From Loktanella gaetbuli (GTDB lineage Bacteria; Pseudomonadota; Alphaproteobacteria; Rhodobacterales; Rhodobacteraceae), in NCBI RefSeq assembly GCF_020531945.1, contig NZ_JAJATZ010000002.1, positions 372,001 through 436,000 on the forward strand: 64,000 bases of DNA, given 5' to 3'. The position numbers and the translations under genes were made by a program. Under the pieces are notes generated by a model. That model did no database searches. It was not told the DNA's origin and worked only from the letters and a program-made list of their open reading frames with translations. This document shows positions 33,270 to 40,991 of the stretch, piece after piece (within the stretch, counting starts at the first letter, position 1; every line of letters begins with the position of its first letter).

Positions 33270-33547
33270 CAGGTCCAGCTGACCTCCTCGTTTCCTGGCA
33301 AACCATAGCGGGCCTGCATCGGCACCTCGTAGGCGTGTCCATGCGCATCGCAAAATGCCATCACCCAATCATCCCGCTGGCACAGGAATTCGAGCAGCGC
33401 CGCGAGAAAGGCGGGGTCCGTTGCACCCGCCCGCATGTCACCGGCCGACAGGCCGTTCGGCCCCATGAAGGCCGCACTCAGGTCCTGATCCGCCACGACA
33501 TGGGCCAGCGCCTGAAGCGCGATGATTTCGGCGTGTTCCGGTGTCAT
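33269..33547 (-). CDS. DUF3572 domain protein
   Basis: A 92-residue, mainly helical, acidic protein: the N-terminal HAEIIALQALAHVVADQDLSAAFMGPNGLS block and the C-terminal FLAALLEFLCQRDDWVMAFCDAHG match DUF3572. In alphaproteobacteria this family commonly neighbours cell-cycle response-regulator genes of the DivK/PleD group, as it does here (divergent from the PleD-like gene, 93 bases between starts). Function unknown. Confidence 0.85.
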   Translation of the reverse strand: MTPEHAEIIALQALAHVVADQDLSAAFMGPNGLSAGDMRAGATDPAFLAALLEFLCQRDDWVMAFCDAHGHAYEVPMQARYGLPGNEEVSWT

Positions 33548-33640
33548 CGAATGTCCCCTGGCAATGATGAACCTTTTTTTAATCTATCGGGCGCAGTGTC
33601 CAGTCAGAAGGTGGTGAAACCATCAGACAGGGTTGGAAGA

Positions 33641-35029
33641 ATGTCCGGTAGATTATTGATCGTGGACTCTGTGTCCACAAATCGCATCGTCCTGAGGGTG
33701 AAACTCCTCGCCGCCAAATATGAGGTCGAGGCTGTCAGCGACTGCACGGCCGCATATGCCAGCATTCAGAAACGATGCCCTGACATGATCCTGATCAATC
33801 TGACCGACAGCTTTTCCGATGGCCACGCATTTTGTGCGCATCTGCGGAGGCAGGTCGCGACGCGCAACGTGCCGATCATTTCGGTCGGCGGTCAGGATAC
33901 CAGTGCGGCGCGTTTCATGGCGCTGGATGCAGGGGCGGACGATGTGCTGCCGCGCCCGGTCTGCGATACACTACTGCTCGCGCGGGTCCGCAATCTGCTG
34001 CGCCGCGGCAATCGCGCGCGTGAACTTGACCTGCGCAGCGAGACACTCCGCATGATGGGACTGGATGAAACGCGCAGCCCCCGGATCGCACCTGCCTGTG
34101 TCACGCTGCTGTCGGATCACGCACAGGCGGCCGCGACCGTTTCAGGGCAGCTTCAGGCCGGGCTGGGGCAACGGGTGCGGGTCATGGACCGTGACGGTGC
34201 CCTTGCCGACGATTCCCGGGTCGCGACGGATGTTTTCGTCATCGACGCAACGCGCTGCCAGTCCGACGGGGACGATCTGTTCCGCCTATTGGCCGATCTG
34301 CGCACCCGTGACCAGACGCGACATGCAGCACAACTGATCCTGCTTGCCCAGGATGACTTGCGGACTGCTGCGCTGGTGCTGGATCTGGGGGCCGACGACG
34401 TGATCCTGGGACCGTTTGAACAGGACGAGCTGTGTCATCGCACGCGTGTCCTCGTTGCACATAAATGTCAGCGTGACCGCCTGCTTGATCAAGTCGAAAC
34501 GGGGCTGGCCGCCGCGATGACAGACCCCCTGACGGGGTTGTTCAATCGCCGCTATGCCCTGGCCCATCTTCGCCGGATTGCGGAACAGGCCCGCGAAACC
34601 GGGTGCGACTATGCCCTGATGGTCGCCGACATCGACCACTTCAAGGCGGTGAATGATACCTATGGGCACAGCACTGGCGATCGCGTGCTGACGGGCGTCG
34701 GGGCCTGCCTGCGCAACAGTTTTCGACCTGACGATCTGGTGGCCCGGATCGGTGGTGAGGAATTTCTGATCGTGATGCCGCGCACATCGCTGGCGGACGC
34801 CACGACCGCAGCCCAGCGCCTGCGCGAAAGGATCGGAGCCAAATATTTTGACGCAGGCGGCGACCGCAGCCCGCTGCGTGTCACTATTTCGGTCGGCATA
34901 GCGGCGGGGTCCGGCGACGGGCAATCCCTTCGGGCGCTCGACGCGCTGTTCGACCGGGCTGACCTCGCGCTCTACCGGGCCAAGGCGGAGGGTCGCAATG
35001 CGGTCGCCGTCGATCTGTCCGCAGCTTGA
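33641..35029 (+). CDS. pleD: PleD-like response regulator diguanylate cyclase with a degenerate first receiver
   Basis: 462 residues: receiver 1 (about 1-120), a pseudo-receiver (about 150-270) and a C-terminal GGDEF domain that makes cyclic di-GMP. The active site GGEEF is at residues 371-375, and the inhibitory I-site RxxD (R362-D365) sits five residues before it, so the cyclase looks functional and product-regulated. Receiver 1 has Asn53 where PleD has the phosphorylated Asp53, Gly83 instead of the switch Thr and Arg105 instead of the invariant Lys; the acidic pair is D9-S10. Phosphorylation control is therefore unlikely. ATG 33641 gives MSGRLLIVD. Confidence 0.92.
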   Translation: MSGRLLIVDSVSTNRIVLRVKLLAAKYEVEAVSDCTAAYASIQKRCPDMILINLTDSFSDGHAFCAHLRRQVATRNVPIISVGGQDTSAARFMALDAGADDVLPRPVCDTLLLARVRNLLRRGNRARELDLRSETLRMMGLDETRSPRIAPACVTLLSDHAQAAATVSGQLQAGLGQRVRVMDRDGALADDSRVATDVFVIDATRCQSDGDDLFRLLADLRTRDQTRHAAQLILLAQDDLRTAALVLDLGADDVILGPFEQDELCHRTRVLVAHKCQRDRLLDQVETGLAAAMTDPLTGLFNRRYALAHLRRIAEQARETGCDYALMVADIDHFKAVNDTYGHSTGDRVLTGVGACLRNSFRPDDLVARIGGEEFLIVMPRTSLADATTAAQRLRERIGAKYFDAGGDRSPLRVTISVGIAAGSGDGQSLRALDALFDRADLALYRAKAEGRNAVAVDLSAA

Positions 35030-35114
35030 CCGGGGGCGATAAAATCACGATCCGCACAGAACTCTGGCCTTTCAACCTGCAAAAGAGGGTTTTAATTTCG
35101 CCCCGGAGTGCCAT

Positions 35115-35135
35115 GTTGGTCCCAAAAGGACCAAC
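35115..35135 (+). promoter_or_regulatory. hairpin overlapping the DUF983 ribosome binding site
   Basis: GTTGGTCC pairs perfectly with GGACCAAC around the loop CAAAA, ending 3 bases before the ATG at 35139. The only Shine-Dalgarno-like stretch, AAAAGGA, lies in the loop and descending arm. Confidence 0.5.
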
Positions 35136-35138
35136 GCC

Positions 35139-35534
35139 ATGACCCAGAGCTATAAACAGACGCCGCTGCAAGACCGCGAGATGAAAAACGCCATGCTGCG
35201 CGGTTTCAAACGGATCTGCCCCAACTGCGGTGAGGGTGACATGTTCGACAGCTATCTGCATGTGGCTGATCGCTGCCCGGCCTGCGCCGAAGACCTGTCG
35301 CAGCATCGCGCTGATGACGGGCCCGCATATCTGACGATCCTGATTGTCGGTCACTTGCTGGCACCGCTGATGATCTGGGTCTTTACCGAATTCCGGCCAA
35401 GCGCGATGACGATGGCGATCCTGTTTTCGGTCTCGACTGTTGCCTTGTCCCTGTATCTCTTGCCACGGCTCAAGGGGGTGGTCGTCGGCATTCAGTGGTC
35501 AAAGGGGATGCACGGGTTTGGTCAGCCCGGCTGA
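35139..35534 (+). CDS. DUF983 membrane protein with two CxxC motifs
   Basis: 131 residues. The N-terminal part carries a likely zinc ribbon: CPNC (about residues 27-30) and CPAC (about residues 46-49). Two membrane helices follow (ILIVGHLLAPLMIWVFTEF and MAILFSVSTVALSLYLLP). The region RICPNCGEGDMFDSYL is the DUF983 signature; the family often lies near cytochrome oxidase or Nudix genes. It overlaps the Nudix gene downstream by 17 bases, so the two are co-translated. Function unknown. Confidence 0.9.
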   Translation: MTQSYKQTPLQDREMKNAMLRGFKRICPNCGEGDMFDSYLHVADRCPACAEDLSQHRADDGPAYLTILIVGHLLAPLMIWVFTEFRPSAMTMAILFSVSTVALSLYLLPRLKGVVVGIQWSKGMHGFGQPG

Positions 35535-36219
35535 TATACCCATCCGCGATGCGGCCACGGTCATTTTGTTGCGCCGTGATGGCACCCCACGGGTGTTGAT
35601 GGGACAGCGTGGGGCCTCTGCCGTTTTCATGCCCAATAAGTTCGTGTTTCCCGGTGGTGCCGTCGATCCCAACGATGCCTTGGTTGCACCGACCGGCTTG
35701 TGCCACGAAACCCGGCGGGCCTTGCAAAACGACAGTGACGCGGATGCGCAGGCCCTCGTTGCCGCCGCAATCCGAGAGTTGTGGGAAGAAACGGGTCAGA
35801 TGCTGGGCGTGCCCGGCGATTGGGCGGACCCGCCACGTGGATGGCGCGGTTTCGCGGCCAGCGGCCATCGCCCGACGGCTGCGGGCATGCGTTTCTTTTT
35901 CCGGGCCGTCACGCCGCAGGGCGCGCCCCGGCGGTTCGACGCCCGGTTTTTTCTGGTGGATGCCACGGCACTGATCACCGACCCCGATGACTTTGGCAGG
36001 GCCGAGGATGAATTGTCCCATCTGCATTGGGTCGACCTGAAGGCCGCGCGCGCGCTGGACCTGCCGTTTATCACCGAAGTCGCGCTGGCCGAACTTGCCG
36101 CCCATCTGGCAAATCCCACGGCCCCCCTGACCGTTCCGTTTTTCCGCAATGACGACGAACGCCATCTGATTTCACGGTTGGGCGGCAGACGTCCGCTGGA
36201 TCACGCGCCCGAGGTCTGA
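35518..36219 (+). CDS. Nudix hydrolase (NUDT19/CoA-diphosphatase-like)
   Basis: About 233 residues. The Nudix box has a long insertion before it: FPGGAVDPNDAL, then about 30 residues, then AAIRELWEETGQMLG with intact catalytic glutamates. This split arrangement resembles NUDT19/RPP-type enzymes acting on CoA or related diphosphates. There is no ATG at the expected N-terminus; TTG 35518 with AAAGGGGA about 9 bases upstream is the best start, inside the DUF983 gene. The last 19 bases overlap the convergent ArsC-like gene. Confidence 0.85.
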   Translation: MVSPADIPIRDAATVILLRRDGTPRVLMGQRGASAVFMPNKFVFPGGAVDPNDALVAPTGLCHETRRALQNDSDADAQALVAAAIRELWEETGQMLGVPGDWADPPRGWRGFAASGHRPTAAGMRFFFRAVTPQGAPRRFDARFFLVDATALITDPDDFGRAEDELSHLHWVDLKAARALDLPFITEVALAELAAHLANPTAPLTVPFFRNDDERHLISRLGGRRPLDHAPEV

Positions 36220-36542
36220 CCAAGGTGGGCGGCCTGCGCGTCTGCCTTCCAGCCCAGGGTCCAGACATCACCATTCTGAATGACAGGACGTTTCATCAGG
36301 GTCGGATGCGCGGGCAGCAAGGCATGGGGTGCAGCGGCGCGTTCGGTGTCCGACAGCTGACGCCAGGTGGCAGAGGACCGGTTGATCAGGTCATCACCAA
36401 AGCGGTCGATCAACGCGGTCAAATCCGCCTCGGCGATACCATCTGCCCGCACGTCGATCACCACTGGGTCATGGCCCGCAGCACGCAGGGCCTTGATCGC
36501 CTTGCGGCAGGTATCGCAGGTCTTGAGTGAGAAGATACGCAT
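36201..36542 (-). CDS. ArsC/Spx-family thioredoxin-fold protein (arsenate-reductase-like)
   Basis: 113 residues. The N-terminus reads RIFSLKTCDTCRKAIKAL, with the CxxC that in this family starts the ArsC/YffB fold, then VVIDVRADGI and LINRSSATWRQL. The C-terminal LMKRPVIQNGDVWTLGW is typical of ArsC-family proteins. Lack of an ars operon argues against true arsenate reduction; YffB-like proteins act on glutathione-linked substrates or are uncharacterised. ATG 36542 is the family start. Confidence 0.85.
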   Translation of the reverse strand: MRIFSLKTCDTCRKAIKALRAAGHDPVVIDVRADGIAEADLTALIDRFGDDLINRSSATWRQLSDTERAAAPHALLPAHPTLMKRPVIQNGDVWTLGWKADAQAAHLGQTSGA

Positions 36543-36580
36543 GTCGTCGCAAAAGCTCCTGTCTGGGCGGGATACGAGCG

Positions 36581-37063
36581 CTAGCCCCTGACCCGCAGAT
36601 ATTCGTGCAAGATACAGGTCGGGTCTGCGGGACGCAGCGTACGTGTCGCAATCTGCGTCCATGCCCCTGTGTCGAAGTCGGGAAAGAATGTATCCGCGTC
36701 GGGCACATCAAGATCGACCCGGGTGATCAGCAGGCGATCCGCCATGCCCAGCAATGCGCCATAGATGCCGGCACCGCCAATCCCGTAAATCCGCTGGTAG
36801 CCCGCCGCATAGCAGGCGGCGACCGCCGCAGCGACATCACCGAACACGTGTTCTGTCAGGGCGCTATCCTGCGAGACAACGCAATTCATCCGATTTTTCA
36901 GCGGCTTCACCGGAAGACTGTTCCAAGTGTGTCGCCCCATGATCAGCGCGCCACCCGTGGTCTCGCGCTGGAACATCGCCAGATCCTCTGGTGCGTGCCA
37001 TGGGATGTCCCCATCGCGTCCGATGGCCCCGTTGCGGGCGCAGGCAACGATCAGTGTCAGCAT
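36581..37063 (-). CDS. folA: dihydrofolate reductase
   Basis: Reduces dihydrofolate to tetrahydrofolate with NADPH, regenerating the cofactor oxidised by ThyA. The 160 residues fit the family: the N-terminal LIVACARNGAIGRDGDIPWHAPEDL with the substrate-site acid in APED, the NADPH-binding IMGRHTWNSLP, and IYGIGGAGIYG. Its ATG overlaps the thyA stop (TGATG), so thyA-folA is translationally coupled. Confidence 0.96.
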   Translation of the reverse strand: MLTLIVACARNGAIGRDGDIPWHAPEDLAMFQRETTGGALIMGRHTWNSLPVKPLKNRMNCVVSQDSALTEHVFGDVAAAVAACYAAGYQRIYGIGGAGIYGALLGMADRLLITRVDLDVPDADTFFPDFDTGAWTQIATRTLRPADPTCILHEYLRVRG

Positions 37064-37881
37064 CAGACGGCCACCGGCGCACGGATCGCCGGGTCCGGAT
37101 CATAGCCGTCAAAGGCAAAGTCATCGTATCTGAAATCGAAAATCGACGTCACATCGCGCGTCAGGCGCAGCGTCGGCAACGTCTTGGGGGTGCGGGACAA
37201 TTGCAAATCCACCTGTTCGCGGTGGTTGCTGTAGATATGCGCGTCCCCGATCGTGTGAATGAAATCCCCCGGCATATAGCCCGTCACATGTGCCAGCATA
37301 TGCGCCAGCAGCGCGTATGAGGCGATGTTGAACGGCACCCCCAGGAACATGTCGGCAGACCGCTGGTAGAGTTGCAAATGCAGTTTGCCCCCCGCGATCC
37401 GGACCTGCCACAGGGTATGGCATGGCGGCAAGGCCATGGCATCGACCTCGCCGGGGTTCCAGGCGGACACAATCAGGCGACGGCTGTCGGGTGTTGTGCG
37501 AATGGCCTCGACCAGTTTGGCAATCTGATCGACCTCTCCCAACAGCACGATGCCGTCGTCGCCTTGTGTCACGCGGGGGAAATGACGCCACTGGTGACCG
37601 TAAACCGGTCCCAAATCACCGTTTTCATCGGCCCATTCGTTCCAGATCGACACACCGTTTTCCTGCAGATACCGCACGTTGGTATCCCCCGACAGGAACC
37701 ACAGCAGTTCGTGCACGATGGATTTCAAGTGCAGCTTCTTGGTGGTGACAAGCGGGAACCCGTCAGCCAGCGGATAGCGGCACTGCATGCCGAAATGACT
37801 GATCGTGCCGGTGCCGGTCCGGTCGGTGGATGGCACACCCTGTTCAAGGACGAGACGCAGCGCGTCATGATACTGGCGCAA
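37063..37881 (-). CDS. thyA: thymidylate synthase (ThyA type)
   Basis: Methylates dUMP to dTMP using methylene-tetrahydrofolate. About 272 residues with DRTGTGT near the N-terminus, the folate and dUMP contacts ELLWFLSGDTN and WNEWAD, catalytic Cys in LPPCHTLWQ, and the RSADMFLGVPFNIASYALL block. No ATG fits: TTG 37881 encodes the expected MRQYHDALRL start and has GAGGAGG 7 bases ahead, so TTG initiation is proposed. It heads the thyA-folA pair and is divergent from the surface lipoprotein gene. Confidence 0.95.
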   Translation of the reverse strand: MRQYHDALRLVLEQGVPSTDRTGTGTISHFGMQCRYPLADGFPLVTTKKLHLKSIVHELLWFLSGDTNVRYLQENGVSIWNEWADENGDLGPVYGHQWRHFPRVTQGDDGIVLLGEVDQIAKLVEAIRTTPDSRRLIVSAWNPGEVDAMALPPCHTLWQVRIAGGKLHLQLYQRSADMFLGVPFNIASYALLAHMLAHVTGYMPGDFIHTIGDAHIYSNHREQVDLQLSRTPKTLPTLRLTRDVTSIFDFRYDDFAFDGYDPDPAIRAPVAV

Positions 37882-37888
37882 GGGGCAA

Positions 37889-37895
37889 CCTCCTC
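37889..37895 (-). promoter_or_regulatory. strong Shine-Dalgarno fixing the thyA TTG start
   Basis: On the minus strand GAGGAGG lies 7 bases before TTG 37881; it is near-perfect, which compensates for the weak initiator codon. Confidence 0.7.
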
Positions 37896-38063
37896 GGACG
37901 GTGACGATTCCGGGGCAAGCTAAATGATGCCGCAGGCAAGTGCCACGTTGTAAATGGCGCACGCACGGCCCCGTTTTTCGCGCGTCTTGAGCGTATTGAT
38001 TGACTCGGGGCCTGCCCCTGCGGACATTGGGGCAACAAAAACGACCTGAGCAGGTGTGCGACC

Positions 38064-39077
38064 ATGACCCGATTCTTGACGACAGTCTCTGCACTGGCGT
38101 GGCTTGCCGCATGCGGTGATGGCCAGCCCCTCTTCGAAGACGTGCAATCGGATGCGCAGGTCGCGGATGACGACGACCTTGACCTGCCTCCCGGCACCGA
38201 GGATGTCAGCGCATCGTCTGACATTTTCCGGTTCGAGGCCCGCAACAGTCAGGGCGGCGGTCTCGTGACCGATGTGTCCTACAATGCTGCGAACGACACG
38301 TTCAGTGTCGACAACCTCGGGTTTGATGGCGAAAACGTCTACACGCGCAAGACCGGTGCGCTTGCCACGCTTGGCACCACGCGCGTCTACGAGGCCGACG
38401 CGACGGTCCGCGATTTCCTGACGGGCGATCCCGTCAGCCAGATCGTGCCCTATGTGGCGCTGTATGGTGTCAGCAAGAACCGGGTCGATGGTGATCCGCG
38501 CACCAGTTTCGCCATCGTCCGGACCGGCGGCTACGCAGGCTATGGGTTTGGTGGCTATGTCTATGAACGCAACGGCGGCACCGTCCTGCCAAACGAGGGG
38601 CAGGCGACTTTTTCCGGCGACTACGCTGGTGTCAGGGTGTTCGCCCCGGCACGGTCACAGCTTGAATATGTCACAGGCAAGATGAGCATCGACATTGATT
38701 TCGAAGACTTCAACGCCAATGACGCGGTCAAAGGTGCGATCACGAACCGCCGGTTCTTTGACGAAAACGGTGTGCGGATTGTAACCGGGACCGGCCCTGA
38801 CGACCTGCAAAGCCCGAACGTGCCAATCATCGTCGTCGAAGGCAGCAAATCGCTGAGCACCGCAGGCGAAATCGAAGTCGAACTGCAGAATTTCATATTG
38901 AACGAGTCCGGCGTGCTGGAACCGTATGAAGGCGGGAAATTCACGGGGATCATCGCTGGCGATACGACCAGCGGATCGGGCGGCGAAATCGTCGGTGTCG
39001 TGGTGCTGGAATCAGAGGACCCCCGGTTCGAAGGGATCACCGCGCAAGAAACCGGCGGCGTGATCCTGTACCGATGA
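38064..39077 (+). CDS. putative surface lipoprotein with TbpB-like barrel (Slam cargo)
   Basis: 337 residues. It has a lipoprotein signal with lipobox LAAC (Cys17), then an acidic tether (about residues 22-50: VADDDDLDLPPGTED). The rest is beta-rich. From about residue 178, GQATFSGDYAGVRVF and KMSIDIDFEDF, then AVKGAITNRRF and a final GEIVGVVVLES, follow the eight-stranded barrel of TbpB-like lipoproteins. The gene overlaps the following Slam gene by ATGA, the usual arrangement for a cargo and its translocon. No TonB-dependent receptor is adjacent. The ligand is unknown; homology to TbpB is inferred from pattern, not from a search. Confidence 0.72.
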   Translation: MTRFLTTVSALAWLAACGDGQPLFEDVQSDAQVADDDDLDLPPGTEDVSASSDIFRFEARNSQGGGLVTDVSYNAANDTFSVDNLGFDGENVYTRKTGALATLGTTRVYEADATVRDFLTGDPVSQIVPYVALYGVSKNRVDGDPRTSFAIVRTGGYAGYGFGGYVYERNGGTVLPNEGQATFSGDYAGVRVFAPARSQLEYVTGKMSIDIDFEDFNANDAVKGAITNRRFFDENGVRIVTGTGPDDLQSPNVPIIVVEGSKSLSTAGEIEVELQNFILNESGVLEPYEGGKFTGIIAGDTTSGSGGEIVGVVVLESEDPRFEGITAQETGGVILYR

Positions 39078-40498
39078 CACGCCTGTCCCAATGTCTGTCC
39101 GCCCTCGCCGTGGTTGCGGCATTGCAGACCAATGCCGCCCATGCGCAGAACGTGGAACTGACCGCGGACGAGACGCGCGCACTGGCGATTGAACTGGCAA
39201 ATGCAGGCGACCTGGCCGCGTCGCAATCCGTATTGGATGCCTTGCTGGCGCGTGACGACCGGGACGTGACCGCGCTGATAACGGCCGCGCGGATCGCCAC
39301 GGCGCAAAACAGGCCAGCGGATGCGGTCGCGCTGGGTGCGCGCGCCTACAGCGCGTCCACAACCGACGTCGAAGCCTATGTCGCCGCACGCATCGTGGCC
39401 CGCGCCCATGTTGAACAGAACAACGACAGCCGCGCCCAGTTCTGGCTGCGGCGTGCCCGCCAGTATGCTCCGGACGCCGAAACCGCCGAAGGTGTTGCCG
39501 AAGACTATGCCTTTGTGCGGAACCGCAATCCACTGTCACTGGACCTGTCGTTCGGGATCCGGCCATCGTCCAACATCAACAATGGCTCTCAATCCCGAGA
39601 GGCGTTTTTGCTGGGACTGCCGTTCGCGCTGACATTGTCACGCGATGCGCAGGCCCTGTCGGGTCTGGCCTACAATCTGGGTGCGACCGCCCGCTACCGC
39701 CTGCGCGACAGCGAAACATCAGCGACATTTTTCGATGTCAGCATCGACGGGACCACCTACACCCTGAGCCAGGACGCCAAGGACGACCTGGAGGCAGAGG
39801 CCCGGCTGGAGGACGCGACAGGCGACACCCCCAGCGCCGAAGCCTTGCGTGATATCAAGGGCAGCGACTATGCCTTTGTGCAGCTGTCGTTCGGACTGAC
39901 CCACCGGGTCAGACTGGCACCCGACCTGTTGCCGACCACGCTGTCGGCGCGGATCGGCACCAGTTGGTATGGTGGTGCCCCCTATCAGGATTTCGTCGAC
40001 GCAAACGTAGGACAGTCGCTGGCGACCAGTGATCGTTCGCGGCTGCGCCTGCTCGCGGGCGTGCAAAAACAGATCGCCGAAGACAGTTTCGATGACGTGA
40101 TGAGCTACCGGTTCGGGGCGCGCTACAGCTATGTTCTGGACCGCGGTGATCTGGTGACGTTTTCGATCGACGACCGGATCAGCGTGTCCGACAACGTCGA
40201 ACGCGACTACACCGCGATCCGGGCCGGCGTCGACTACGACCTGTCGGAACCTGTCTATGGTGTGCGCCTAGGCTTTGGTTTGTCGGTCGAGAACCGCGCC
40301 TATGATTTCTCGCGTCTGAACGCCGGGCCCCGCGACGACCTGACAGTGGATGCACGTGCCACAGCGCAGTTCAGTCAGGTGGAATACTACGGGTTCCAGC
40401 CTGTCGGCACGCTGGAAATTAGCAAGACAAGCTCTGACAATGCGCTGTTCGACCGCGAATACATCAGCCTGGGATTTGACCTGCGTTCTGCATTCTGA
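39074..40498 (+). CDS. Slam-family outer-membrane protein (type XI secretion, TPR plus DUF560 barrel)
   Basis: 474 residues. It has a Sec signal peptide (cut near AHA-Q), a periplasmic TPR-like helical region (about residues 30-150: ELANAGDLAASQSVLDALLAR, with AARIATAQNRPADAVALGARA as the next repeat), and a C-terminal beta barrel. The barrel entry has FGIRPSSNINNGS (about residues 160-172), a hallmark of DUF560/Slam barrels, and the chain ends in a terminal aromatic residue (LRSAF). Slam proteins move lipoproteins across the outer membrane to the cell surface. The overlapping upstream lipoprotein is the obvious client. Confidence 0.8.
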   Translation: MTRLSQCLSALAVVAALQTNAAHAQNVELTADETRALAIELANAGDLAASQSVLDALLARDDRDVTALITAARIATAQNRPADAVALGARAYSASTTDVEAYVAARIVARAHVEQNNDSRAQFWLRRARQYAPDAETAEGVAEDYAFVRNRNPLSLDLSFGIRPSSNINNGSQSREAFLLGLPFALTLSRDAQALSGLAYNLGATARYRLRDSETSATFFDVSIDGTTYTLSQDAKDDLEAEARLEDATGDTPSAEALRDIKGSDYAFVQLSFGLTHRVRLAPDLLPTTLSARIGTSWYGGAPYQDFVDANVGQSLATSDRSRLRLLAGVQKQIAEDSFDDVMSYRFGARYSYVLDRGDLVTFSIDDRISVSDNVERDYTAIRAGVDYDLSEPVYGVRLGFGLSVENRAYDFSRLNAGPRDDLTVDARATAQFSQVEYYGFQPVGTLEISKTSSDNALFDREYISLGFDLRSAF

Positions 40499-40562
40499 GG
40501 CGTGACACGCGGCCACATGGCACTAGGTTTCGTGGCAGACACAGAACAAAGGAAGGCCTGAG

Positions 40563-40991
40563 ATGCCCGTGAAATATCTGCACACCATGGTCCGCGTAAA
40601 GGACCTGGAAAAAACGATGGCGTTTTTCAACCTGTTGGGATTGCGCGAAATTCGCCGCCGCGATGACGAGGGCGGACGCTTTTCCCTGATCTTCATGGCA
40701 GCCGAGGGCGACGAGGATTGTCCGGTGGAGCTGACGTACAACTGGGACGGCGACGACGCCCTGCCCGACGACAGCCGCCATTTCGGCCATCTGGCCTATA
40801 GCGTGCCCAACATCTACGAGATGTGCCAGCACCTGATGGACAACGGCGTCACGATCAATCGTCCGCCCCGCGACGGCAACATGGCATTCGTGCGGTCGCC
40901 CGACAACATTTCGGTCGAGCTGTTGCAGGACGGCGATGCCCTGCCGCCGGCCGAGCCGTGGAAGAGCATGGAAAACACCGGGCACTGGTGA
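40563..40991 (+). CDS. gloA: lactoylglutathione lyase (glyoxalase I)
   Basis: Isomerises the methylglyoxal-glutathione hemithioacetal to S-lactoylglutathione. 142 residues in the VOC fold. Ligand regions: HTMVRVKDLEKTMAFF at the start with the metal His, the Glu in VELTYNWD, the second His in HFGHLAYSV, and the C-terminal Glu in ISVELLQ. AAGGAAGG precedes the ATG. Its stop overlaps the DUF1194 start as TGATG. Confidence 0.95.
   Translation: MPVKYLHTMVRVKDLEKTMAFFNLLGLREIRRRDDEGGRFSLIFMAAEGDEDCPVELTYNWDGDDALPDDSRHFGHLAYSVPNIYEMCQHLMDNGVTINRPPRDGNMAFVRSPDNISVELLQDGDALPPAEPWKSMENTGHW

Noticed and set aside
36201..36542. Arsenic resistance locus
   Set aside because: The ArsC-like gene has no arsR, arsB or arsenate transporter neighbours.
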